Shown: piece after piece, positions 41,901 through 49,596 of the stretch | Position numbering within the stretch: position 1 is the stretch's first letter | Layout of the letters: each line of letters opens with the position of its first letter | Assembly (NCBI RefSeq): GCF_001866645.1 | Contig: NZ_MLYP01000092.1 | Coordinates: 1 to 64,000, forward strand | Reading direction: 5' to 3' | Source of the DNA: Streptomyces colonosanans | GTDB lineage: Bacteria > Actinomycetota > Actinomycetes > Streptomycetales > Streptomycetaceae | Length of the DNA stretch: 64,000 nucleotides | Made by a program: the position numbers and the translations under genes | The notes under the pieces: generated by a model | Told to the model about the DNA's origin: nothing | What the model saw: the letters and a program-made list of their open reading frames with translations, nothing else | Databases searched by the model: none

Positions 41901-44324
41901 GTGTCTTCGTACGGTGGTGTATCCGGTTTCGGTGGCATCGGGGTGATCCCCGACCGGGGAGGGCAACCACTGCCACGTGCGGTGCGCCTGGCCCGGGTGC
42001 TGATCCATGTCCTCTTCGCCGCCTCGGTGTTGGGTGGCCTCGGGCTGCTCGGCTCGGCGCTCGCGGCGGACGCGGCGGGCGCCCGACTGTTCGGCATCGT
42101 CCTGTACGCGGCCGCGCCGGGCGTGGTGGCGTGGCTGCTCTCGCGGCGGTCCTGGACCGGCGGAACGAAGCTGTGGCTGGGGCTGATCGCCACACAGGGG
42201 TGGTTCATCCTCGGCGGCCTCGGCAACATCGGCGACGGGTCGCCGCGCGGGTTCACCCAACTGTTCCTGCCGGTACTGGTGATCTGGTTCCTCACCCGCA
42301 GGGAGAGCCGCGACTGGTTCCGGCTCGCCGAACGGGACCGGGAGGACAAGCCGCCGTTCTCGCTGCCGCACATGATGACCTGGCGCCGCGACCGGGGCCA
42401 GTCGACCCTCGAGTACGTCGGGCTGATCGTCCTGGTCGCCGCGATCATCATCGGCCTCGTCGCCACCGGCGTCAGCAGCGACATCGCGTCCACGATGACC
42501 CGGCAGGTGTGCCGGGTCGTCAGTGACGGCGACTGCGGCGGCGGTGGTGACGGTACGCAGACCGAGGCCGGTAAGCGGCAGGACGGGACGTCGCCGAACG
42601 GATCGGGGGAATCCGGCGGTTCGGACACCACAGGCGCGTCGGGCGGTTCGGGTTCGTCGGGCGGATCCGGCGGCAGCGGCGGCACTGACTCCGGCAGTTC
42701 CGGCGGTTCAGGTGGCTCGGGCGGCTCGGGCGGCGACGGAGGTACGGGGGGTCCCGGCGGTACGTCCGACTCCGGCGGCACCACAGACCGGCCGGACGGC
42801 GGATCCGACGGCTCCAAGGACACCTACCCCGAGACCCACGACGAGCCCGAAGAGACATACGACACCCCGGTGTCCGACGCCGACTCCGGGGACTCCGGGG
42901 ACGACAGCGACGGCGGGGGAGACAACAACGACTGCAGCGGCTTCTTGGGCTGCAGCTGGGACAAGATCAGCCAGGTCGGCAAGGGCCTCGGCGTCGACGG
43001 AGTGTGGGGCGACCTCAAGGGCATCGGCGCACTCTTCGACGGCGACACCTGGTCCGGCATGGCCGACTACGGCAAGCAGCTCGGCTCCCAGTGGATGGAC
43101 GACTCCAAGAGCGCCCGGGACAAGTGGTCCAAGGGCGACTACCTGGGCGCGGTCTGGGACTGGGGCGGAGCGTCGGTCAACACCGTCGTCAAGGTCGGCG
43201 ACGACATGTTCGTCGGCGACGAGGTCCGCGAGCGCTGGAACCACGGCCAGAAGACCCGCGCCGTCACCGATGTCGTCTGGAACGTCGGGTCCCTCTTCAT
43301 CCCCGGGTACGACGTCGCGAAGGTCGTCGGGAAGGTCGGCAAACTCGGCAAGCTGGGCAAGGTCGCCGAGAAGGTCGCGGAGGCCGCCGACAAGGCCAAG
43401 GACGCCGCGAAGCGGGCCCGCAAGGCCGCCGAGGTCGGCGACGTCAAGGAGGCCCGCAAGGCGGCGAAGGAGGCCGACGAGGCGGCGGACGCGGCCGAGG
43501 AGCAGGCACGCAAGACCGGCTGCTCCATCGCGCTCGGGCCCCCGACACGCACCCCCGCGCCCCCGGGTCTCACCGGCGGTGCCGGCTCCGGCACGGTCGT
43601 CCTCGCGGGCGGCGCCCCCGCCCGGGTGATCCTCGCCTCCGACGGCTGTGACGAGGAGGCCAAGGCCAAGGCGAAGGAGGCCCGCGAGAAGGAGCGCGAG
43701 GCGTACCTCGCGAAGAAGCGCGCCGAGGAGCCGCAGCGGGCGAAGGAAGCCATCGCGAAGCGGAAGCCGTATCCGGACCCCAAGCGCAACGACACTTCCG
43801 ACCCGCGCAACTACCTGCCCCCGGACTGGGCCAAGAAGCTGAACGACCCCAAGCTCGGGGACGCCGACAAGGCCGAGGGCTTCTGGGCCAGCCGCTACCG
43901 CAACCCTCCGCCCAACTGGAAGAACGAGGGCTGGATCCGCTACCAGGAGCAGGTCACCGGTGTGAAACGCGGCAAGGAGTATGTCGTTCCGCACTCCAAC
44001 GACAAGGTTCCGGACGTGGAGTTCGACGGCTGGGACTCCAGCCGGGGGCCGAAGGGGACGTTCCTGGAGGCCAAGAAGGGCTACTCGAAACAGCTCACCA
44101 AGGACGGTGAGTTGAAGACCAGTCAGAAGAACAAGTTCGTCGCGGAGGCGAAACGGCAGGTGGACGCGGCCGGCGGACGCCCCATCGAATGGCACTTCTC
44201 GGACGAGAAGGTGGCCAAGGCCACCCGTGCGGCGTTCCGCAAGACGCCTGGCCTGGGCAGCATCAAGGTCGTGTACACCAAGGCGAAGGAAGCGGGTCCC
44301 AGGAACCCCGCCCAGTTCGACTAG
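41901..44324 (+). CDS. chimeric polymorphic toxin: membrane domain, Flp/TadE segment, C-terminal REase-fold nuclease
   Basis: The 807-residue protein has four predicted transmembrane helices at ~20-145. An internal class III site follows, RG^QSTLEYVGLIVLVAAIII (cut before Gln167, Glu171 at +5), with its helix. A Gly/Ser/Asp-rich linker spans ~205-345, then a conserved helical region (~350-560) and an Ala/Lys/Glu coiled stretch. The C-terminal domain resembles Tox-REase-5: VEFDG (Asp709) and FLEAKKGY (Glu723, Lys725) make the PD-(D/E)xK site, then NKFVAEAKRQVDAAGG. GTG 41901 with GGGGGAGG is preferred over GTG 41871. Predicted to cut nucleic acid in target cells; the immunity gene follows. Confidence 0.78.
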   Translation: MSSYGGVSGFGGIGVIPDRGGQPLPRAVRLARVLIHVLFAASVLGGLGLLGSALAADAAGARLFGIVLYAAAPGVVAWLLSRRSWTGGTKLWLGLIATQGWFILGGLGNIGDGSPRGFTQLFLPVLVIWFLTRRESRDWFRLAERDREDKPPFSLPHMMTWRRDRGQSTLEYVGLIVLVAAIIIGLVATGVSSDIASTMTRQVCRVVSDGDCGGGGDGTQTEAGKRQDGTSPNGSGESGGSDTTGASGGSGSSGGSGGSGGTDSGSSGGSGGSGGSGGDGGTGGPGGTSDSGGTTDRPDGGSDGSKDTYPETHDEPEETYDTPVSDADSGDSGDDSDGGGDNNDCSGFLGCSWDKISQVGKGLGVDGVWGDLKGIGALFDGDTWSGMADYGKQLGSQWMDDSKSARDKWSKGDYLGAVWDWGGASVNTVVKVGDDMFVGDEVRERWNHGQKTRAVTDVVWNVGSLFIPGYDVAKVVGKVGKLGKLGKVAEKVAEAADKAKDAAKRARKAAEVGDVKEARKAAKEADEAADAAEEQARKTGCSIALGPPTRTPAPPGLTGGAGSGTVVLAGGAPARVILASDGCDEEAKAKAKEAREKEREAYLAKKRAEEPQRAKEAIAKRKPYPDPKRNDTSDPRNYLPPDWAKKLNDPKLGDADKAEGFWASRYRNPPPNWKNEGWIRYQEQVTGVKRGKEYVVPHSNDKVPDVEFDGWDSSRGPKGTFLEAKKGYSKQLTKDGELKTSQKNKFVAEAKRQVDAAGGRPIEWHFSDEKVAKATRAAFRKTPGLGSIKVVYTKAKEAGPRNPAQFD

Positions 44325-44384
44325 CGTGGCGGAAGCGGAAGTGACCGGGCAGGACCGGAGAGCGAGAGGCCGCGGAGGCACAGC

Positions 44385-45104
44385 ATGAGGCAAACGGTAC
44401 GGGTGCTCTGGGGCCCTCGTGAGGAGTCGCCCGAGGCGCTGACGGGCCACTGGATGCGGACCTTGGGCGGACTGTCCACCCTGCTCCCGGCCGTCGGCCC
44501 CGACACGGGTGAGTCGTGGACGTGGCGGTGGTTCCGCGAGTCCGGACCGACCACCGATCTGCGTGCGGACGAAGCGTCGGTCCTGGCGGCCCTGCGCGCG
44601 CAGCAGGCCGCGGACGGCTGGTCCGACCGTACGGGTGTCGGCCTCACGCTCGTGATCGAGCGCAAGCCGGACTGGAAGATCGAGATCATGGGCAGCGCCG
44701 GAGGAACCTCCGAGTTCGTGTACCAGAGCCTGGGCATCGAGATCAGCGCGCCGGACGGTACCCAGCTCCCGTCCGCGGAGCTGCTCGCACTCCTCGCGGA
44801 GACATGGGCCCCCGACGTCGGCGACGTGACCGACGACGACGTACTCGACGCCCTCGAGGACGAAACCGACATCGGTATGGGTGAACCGTCCGTCGGCCGG
44901 CTCGGCTACCTGTCCCCGAACCGGGCGGCGCTCGTACCGGACGACCTGGCCGTCGCCCGCAAGGAGCTGCCCGGCGGGGGCGTCCTGCTCGACGTGGCCT
45001 CGCCGTCCGACGGTGTCGGCGCGGTGGTCCGGGCGAACGTACGACTGCGTGACGCCGGAGCCCTTGAACCGTTGCCCACCCCGATGGACCGAAGCACGCT
45101 CTGA
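44385..45104 (+). CDS. Imm52-like immunity protein
   Basis: The 239-residue cytoplasmic protein has RVLWGPREESPEALTGHWMR, then SWTWRWFRES: the WGPR start, LGGL helix and W/R-rich strand resemble Imm52 proteins, which accompany Tox-REase-5 toxins in polymorphic toxin loci. It lies 60 bp after the nuclease toxin, exactly where the immunity gene is expected. It would bind and block the C-terminal nuclease in the producing cell. No signal peptide. The family assignment is from memory of motifs and gene order. Confidence 0.7.
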   Translation: MRQTVRVLWGPREESPEALTGHWMRTLGGLSTLLPAVGPDTGESWTWRWFRESGPTTDLRADEASVLAALRAQQAADGWSDRTGVGLTLVIERKPDWKIEIMGSAGGTSEFVYQSLGIEISAPDGTQLPSAELLALLAETWAPDVGDVTDDDVLDALEDETDIGMGEPSVGRLGYLSPNRAALVPDDLAVARKELPGGGVLLDVASPSDGVGAVVRANVRLRDAGALEPLPTPMDRSTL

Positions 45105-45133
45105 CCCGCACGAGAGGCTGCGGAGGCACTGCT

Positions 45134-45670
45134 GTGACCCGTCAGTACGGTGACGCCTTCGACCGCGGCCGGGCCGTGGCCGGCATCGAGGCGCTGCTCG
45201 CGACACCCCTGCCGACAACGGGTCCGACGCTAAGAGAGGACGACCCGTCCACCGAGGAATGGGGTCAGGACATCGGCGAGGGCTTCGTACTGGCCCCCCT
45301 CTGGGAGAGCAGGGATCTCCTCGGCGTCTACGGCGAGGAGTGGGGCGAGCAGGTGGCAGGCGCCGAGCTGAAGGCCCTGGACGTCGCGGCGGAACTGACG
45401 GGCCGGTGGGGAACGCCCCGGAAGGTGCCGATGCACGTGGCGATGTTCCGCGACCAGGCGGACGAGCCCATGCCGCCGGTGCACCAGGCCCTGTGCGACG
45501 CGGACAACTACGGTGACCTGACCGTGTGGGGCCCCGTGCCGGCGGGGCCGGACGGGGCGGACCGCTGGGTGGGGATCTCGGTCGGCCACTGCGACGGCGA
45601 CGCCCCGCTGGTCCTGATGGCCGTCGTGAGCGACCGGGAGATCGAAGAACTGGAGGAGGAGACCGGCTGA
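45134..45670 (+). CDS. hypothetical protein, possible second immunity or accessory gene
   Basis: The 178-residue cytoplasmic acidic protein (GTG start) has an alpha/beta pattern with FVLAPLWESRDLLGVYGEEW, EQVAGAELKALDVAAELTGR and ADRWVGISVGHCDGDAPLVL. I do not recognise the family. It lies 29 bp after the Imm52-like gene. A row of immunity genes after one toxin is common in polymorphic toxin loci, so a second immunity function is plausible but unproven. Confidence 0.6.
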   Translation: MTRQYGDAFDRGRAVAGIEALLATPLPTTGPTLREDDPSTEEWGQDIGEGFVLAPLWESRDLLGVYGEEWGEQVAGAELKALDVAAELTGRWGTPRKVPMHVAMFRDQADEPMPPVHQALCDADNYGDLTVWGPVPAGPDGADRWVGISVGHCDGDAPLVLMAVVSDREIEELEEETG

Positions 45671-45698
45671 CCCGCCACGCCCCAGTGTTGACGGTACG

Positions 45699-46058
45699 TC
45701 AGGAATCTACCGACAGCCGCACCCCGGGGCGTACGCCCCACCGCTCCATCGCCCCCGCCTCCGCCTCCAGCACCGAACGGGCGCGCAGCCGGGGCAGGCC
45801 GAGCCGGCCGGGCTTCATCGTGCGCACCGCCAGCACGTTCAAGTCCCGGTCGACGTAGGCCACATCGATGGTGAACCGCATCCTGAAGGTGTGCACGCTC
45901 GCGCACGGAGTGATGAGCAGCGCCCCCTTGACGCCGTCCCGGCCGAGGAGCCCGCGAGCACGCTTCGCGTAGCTGGCGGCGATCTCCAACGGGACCTTTG
46001 GCGTCTGGGGCGTGGTGAGGGTCCCCGTACCGTTCCGCCACTTCTGCCGTGTTGTCAT
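45699..46058 (-). CDS. DUF192 protein
   Basis: The 119-residue protein has VPLEIAASYAKRARGLLGRD, GALLITPCASVHTFRMRFTI, DVAYVDRDLNVLAV and VLEAEAGAMERWGVRPG, all typical of DUF192 (function unknown). Most DUF192 proteins carry a signal peptide; this one has none. It is divergent from the prepilin peptidase, and DUF192 genes are often found near pilus genes in actinobacteria. The start at ATG 46058 lies 37-45 bp from element D on the other strand. Confidence 0.8.
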   Translation of the reverse strand: MTTRQKWRNGTGTLTTPQTPKVPLEIAASYAKRARGLLGRDGVKGALLITPCASVHTFRMRFTIDVAYVDRDLNVLAVRTMKPGRLGLPRLRARSVLEAEAGAMERWGVRPGVRLSVDS

Positions 46059-46094
46059 GGCCCGCACTCTAGGGCGTACGGGTGAGGGCCGGTT

Positions 46095-46160
46095 CTGGGC
46101 CCGCCGGGCGCCGCGTTGGGCCCACGGGCCCATGACCGCCGGGCTCACGCCCCATAAGGT
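46095..46160 (+). promoter_or_regulatory. TTGGGCCC regulatory element D with -10 hexamer
   Basis: The element has a TGGGCCC at 46096, a degenerate half-site at 46105, the best TTGGGCCCACGGGCCCATGA palindrome at 46116-46135, and TAAGGT (TANNNT) 23 nt after the conserved A of ATG. It lies in the DUF192 / prepilin peptidase divergent region. The predicted start of transcription falls at the GTG of the peptidase. Confidence 0.72.
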
Positions 46161-46167
46161 CTGCCAG

Positions 46168-46896
46168 GTGTACGCCCTGCTGATCACCGCCGCCCTGTGG
46201 GGAGCCGCCACCGGACTGCTCGTCCTGCGGGCCGCCCACCGGCTGTCCGTCGAGCCGGAAGAGCCATGGCGCCAGGACTGCCCCTCGGGCCACGCCTTCG
46301 GACCGGGACCGCGCGGATGGCTCGGCCCCGCCCACTGCGCCTCCTGCGTACCGGCGCCCGGCCGCGTCTGGACCGCCCCGCTCGTCACCGGCCTCGGCTG
46401 CACGGCGCTCGCCTGGGCGGCGGGCGTACGGCCGGAACTCGCCGTGTGGCTGCTGCTGGCGCCGCTGCTGGTGCTGCTGGCGACCGTGGACATACGGGTC
46501 CACCGGCTCCCCGACCAGCTGACGCTCCCGCTCGCTGTCATCACACCGCTGCTGCTCGGCATCATGGCCCTGCTGCCCGGGCACGGCGGCTCCTGGCCGA
46601 TCGCGCTGCTCGGCGGACTCACCCTGGGCTGCGCCTACCTCGTACTGTTCCTGATCAACCCCAACGGCCTCGGCTTCGGCGACGTCAAACTGGCCGTGCC
46701 GCTCGGGGTCGCACTCGGCTGGTACGGGTGGGAAGTGCTGTTCCTCGGTGCCTTCGCCGGCTTCCTGCTCGGCGCCGTGTACGGACTCGGCCTCCTGGTC
46801 CTGCGCCGGGCGGGCCGCAAGAGCGCGATCCCGTTCGGCCCGTTCATGATCTGCGGCGCCACGGCAGGCCTGCTTCTCGGGGCCCTGGCAGCCTGA
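46168..46896 (+). CDS. tadV: A24 prepilin peptidase (TadV/CpaA-like)
   Basis: The 242-residue membrane aspartic peptidase has about seven helices. The two catalytic Asp sites are LATVDIRVHRLPDQL and LGFGDVKLAVPLG (GxGDxK). Between helices 1 and 2 a Cys-containing loop (QDCPSGH, HCASCVPA) remains, so it is of the longer type. It processes the Flp and TadE-type precursors of this region. GTG 46168 is chosen over ATG 46132, since that ATG lies inside regulatory element D; the transcript may be leaderless. Confidence 0.85.
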   Translation: MYALLITAALWGAATGLLVLRAAHRLSVEPEEPWRQDCPSGHAFGPGPRGWLGPAHCASCVPAPGRVWTAPLVTGLGCTALAWAAGVRPELAVWLLLAPLLVLLATVDIRVHRLPDQLTLPLAVITPLLLGIMALLPGHGGSWPIALLGGLTLGCAYLVLFLINPNGLGFGDVKLAVPLGVALGWYGWEVLFLGAFAGFLLGAVYGLGLLVLRRAGRKSAIPFGPFMICGATAGLLLGALAA

Positions 46897-46912
46897 ACAT
46901 CCCCCTCCTGGG

Positions 46913-47263
46913 TCAGCTCGGCCAGTCCACCAGTGACAGGAAGAGGATCAGGGAGATCAGCACGGTGCCGATCGGCAGAAGGGCGAAGAGCCAGCGGCGT
47001 TCGGCCCTCTCGTCACTGACCAGACACCAGCTGACGATCAGCAGGGCCAGAGAAGCGGCAAGGCCCACCTGAAGCACCGTGAAGGCGGTGTCGAAGCTCA
47101 TGTCGAACCGCTTGGCGTCCGCGTCATTGCAGGAGTCGCAGGCCATGGGGCTGAGCCCGCCTACGGCGAGAGCGATGAGGCCGACAGGGAGCGTGAGAAC
47201 GGTCCCGACCAGGGGAGCGACCCACGCACCCTGCACCCGGTTCCTCGGTGTGTTGTCCAACAT
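46913..47263 (-). CDS. small membrane protein, unknown
   Basis: The 116-residue protein has three predicted transmembrane helices (VGTVLTLPVGLIALAVGGLS, LQVGLAASLALLIVSWCLVS, LFALLPIGTVLISLILFLSL) and a MACDSCND loop with a CxxC. The start at ATG 47263 is uncertain; GTG 47272 is the alternative. It converges on the prepilin peptidase with a 16-bp gap. I do not recognise the family. Confidence 0.65.
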   Translation of the reverse strand: MLDNTPRNRVQGAWVAPLVGTVLTLPVGLIALAVGGLSPMACDSCNDADAKRFDMSFDTAFTVLQVGLAASLALLIVSWCLVSDERAERRWLFALLPIGTVLISLILFLSLVDWPS

Positions 47264-47470
47264 GCGCCCCACCCAACCGGAAGCAGGCGGGGCGGCACAT
47301 CAGTACTCGTACTCAGGTCACCTTCGGTACGCACGCGGCGTAGCCGGAGCGGATCGAGCGGCGAGGCGGCGGCAGCCTTCCGTACCGAAGCGCGTGGCAA
47401 CCAGGCCCCGCGCCGCCCCCTCTGAGTACCGTGGGCCCCGAGCCCGGGACCGAGGTCGGCGAGGTGTGCG

Positions 47471-48055
47471 ATGAGAAAGATCATCCTGATGATGTCCATG
47501 TCCCTGGACGGGTACATCGAAGGTCCGGACCGTGAGATCGACTGGCACGTGGTCGACGACGAACTGCACCAGCACTTCAACGACGTCCTGAAGAACATGG
47601 GCGCCTTCCTCAACGGACGCGTCACCTACCAGCTCATGGCCGACTACTGGCCGGGCGCCGACCGCGACCCGGCCGCATCCGCACCCGTGGTCGAATACGC
47701 CCGGATCTGGCGGAACATGCCGAAGGTCGTGTTCTCCCGGACCCTCCAGCACGCCGACTGGCACACCACCATCGTGCGGGACGTCGTCGCCGAGGACATC
47801 CGCGTGCTCAAGGAGCAGGACGGCGGCGACCTCGCACTCGGCGGCGCCGACCTCGCCGCCGAGTTCCTGCGGAACGACCTCATCGACGAGTTCCGGATCT
47901 ACGTCCACCCCGTCCTCGTCGGCCGCGGCAAACGACTCTTCCCCGAAGCCGACGCCCACACCCTGACATCCCTGCGGCTGATGCACTCCCACCGGTTCGG
48001 CAACGGCGTCGTGCTCCTTCACTACGAGCACGCCGCGACGGTCACCACCCGGTAG
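47471..48055 (+). CDS. dihydrofolate reductase-like (RibD C-terminal) protein
   Basis: The 194-residue protein matches the RibD C-terminal/DHFR-like group: MRKIILMMSMSLDGYIEGPD, GAFLNGRVTYQLMADYWPGA, KVVFSRTLQHADW, GGDLALGGADLAAEFLRNDL, EFRIYVHPVLVGRGKRLFPE. These proteins bind NADPH, but the substrate of this subgroup is not known. GAGG-type ribosome site lies close upstream. Monocistronic. Confidence 0.85.
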   Translation: MRKIILMMSMSLDGYIEGPDREIDWHVVDDELHQHFNDVLKNMGAFLNGRVTYQLMADYWPGADRDPAASAPVVEYARIWRNMPKVVFSRTLQHADWHTTIVRDVVAEDIRVLKEQDGGDLALGGADLAAEFLRNDLIDEFRIYVHPVLVGRGKRLFPEADAHTLTSLRLMHSHRFGNGVVLLHYEHAATVTTR

Positions 48056-48145
48056 ACACCCGAGCGTCGCCACACCCGCCGGGTCGGGGCCGGTACCGCG
48101 GAAAATCCGTCGCGGCTCCTCCCGACCCCCTGGAAGGATCGCGGC

Positions 48146-48910
48146 ATGACCTCCGGCCGTACCTTCGAAGACCTCGTGCGCGAAGCCGTCGACGCCTCCG
48201 TCGACGGCTGGGACTTCTCCTGGTTCGAGGGCCGGGCCACGGAGGAGCGGCCCCCATGGGGGTACGCGCGGTCGATGGCGGACCGGCTCGCGCACGCGTC
48301 CGCCGCGCTCGACATCCAGACCGGGGGAGGAGAGGTCCTCTCCTGCGCCCCGACGCTGCCGCCGCTCACCGTCGCCACCGAGGGCTGGCCGCCGAACGTC
48401 GCCAGGGCGACCGCCCTGCTGCACCCGCGCGGCGCCGTGGTCGTGGCCTCACCGGAGGACGCGCCGCTGCCGTTCGCGGACGCCGCCTTCGACCTCGTCA
48501 CCAGCCGGCACCCGGTCCGCACGTACTGGCACGAGATCGCCCGCGTCCTGTGCCCGGGCGGCACGTACTTCTCCCAGCAGATCGGCCCGGCCAGCGCCTT
48601 CGAGGTCGTCGAGTACTTCCTGGGGCCGCAGCCCGAGGAGGTCCGCACCGGCCGCGACCCGCGGCGCGCGCAGGCCGAGGCCGAGGCGGCGGGCCTCGAG
48701 GTGACCGACCTCCAAGAGGCACGGCTGCGCATGGAGTTCCACGACATCGGCGCCGTCGTCCACTTCCTGCGCAAGGTGATCTGGATGGTCCCGGGATTCA
48801 CCGTGGAGCAGTACGAGCCCCGGCTCCGGTCCCTGCACGAGCGGATCGAGACCGAGGGGCCCTTCGTCGCCCACAGCACCCGCTTCCTGATCGAGGCCCG
48901 CAAGCGCTGA
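48146..48910 (+). CDS. class I SAM-dependent methyltransferase
   Basis: The 254-residue protein shows a methyltransferase fold: ASAALDIQTGGGEVLSCA replaces motif I (TGGGE), VATEGWPPNVARATALLHPR follows, then FADAAFDLVTSRHPVRTYWH (motif with Asp and a His/Tyr-rich loop) and EIARVLCPGGTYFSQQIGPA. The substrate is unknown. It starts 90 bp after the DHFR-like gene in the same direction and could be cotranscribed. Confidence 0.82.
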   Translation: MTSGRTFEDLVREAVDASVDGWDFSWFEGRATEERPPWGYARSMADRLAHASAALDIQTGGGEVLSCAPTLPPLTVATEGWPPNVARATALLHPRGAVVVASPEDAPLPFADAAFDLVTSRHPVRTYWHEIARVLCPGGTYFSQQIGPASAFEVVEYFLGPQPEEVRTGRDPRRAQAEAEAAGLEVTDLQEARLRMEFHDIGAVVHFLRKVIWMVPGFTVEQYEPRLRSLHERIETEGPFVAHSTRFLIEARKR

Positions 48911-49596
48911 TGCGCGTGAGCAAAACCACGCGGGCGGTACCGCACCGCGGCGGGGTCAAGCGCGCGTTCCTGCCGCGGGTCACCCACCCGGGGTATGGGG
49001 CGACAAGGTGACGACTGTCTCACCGGCACGCGGAAGCCACGCGAACACCTCGGGATCCGGCCGGATCACCCGGGCATGCGCTGTGAATCGGCCAAGATGA
49101 CGCGCTGAACGAGCGCCTCCGTGGCCACCGCCACGTCGCCGCACGATTTCGGAGAGTAGTTGTGGCGCGCCGATGGACGCAGCATCACTCACGAAGGGTT
49201 ATGGTGGGAACCCCCCCTCGGGCCGGTCCGTCTCCCCCCCACGGACCGGCCCGTTTTCTTTCCCCTCATTCGCGCCCCCCTCGCGCGCCCCTCCCTCTGG
49301 CCCGCCAGACCGCCCTTCGCGCGTCCTCCGTACGGCCCGCCCGGCCGCCCGCCACACCACGTCCGGCACCCTCACTCCCGGACGAAGGTTCCCCGTATCC
49401 CCGTCCGGAACCGGACGGGAAACCGCCGTTTCCGCCTGCGAAATCAGGACGGACCCCCGACGCCTTTGGCGAGAGGCCCGCGTTCTCCGGAGGTAGGCTT
49501 CGGCTCCGGGGACCGCCATCCGACGGGGACCGCCATCTGACGGGGATCGCGCACGCCCGTACCTGATCTGATCTGCACGGAGGGGCTGACAATCAC
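48911..49596. other. long intergenic region upstream of uppS
   Basis: The 686-bp region contains no gene I can support. At 49220-49258 there is a clear intrinsic terminator with a T-tract, preceded by a 15-codon start (ATG 49173) that reads through it, suggesting a short transcript. The following stretch (49260-49500) is very C-rich on the plus strand and low in coding bias. The minus-strand frame at 48980-49192 lacks a ribosome site. Confidence 0.5.
49220..49258 (+). terminator. intrinsic terminator with T-tract
   Basis: An 11-bp stem (GGGCCGGTCCG) with an 11-nt loop is followed by GTTTTCTTT, a canonical Rho-independent terminator, unusual in this window because of its T-tract. No gene ends directly before it. 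Confidence 0.8.

Noticed and set aside
42708..45218. 836-codon minus-strand open frame opposite the toxin and immunity genes
   Set aside because: Shadow frame; the plus strand has ribosome sites, domain motifs and proper codon bias.
48980..49192. 70-codon minus-strand frame as a gene
   Set aside because: No ribosome site, no recognisable domain, and located in a region with little coding bias.
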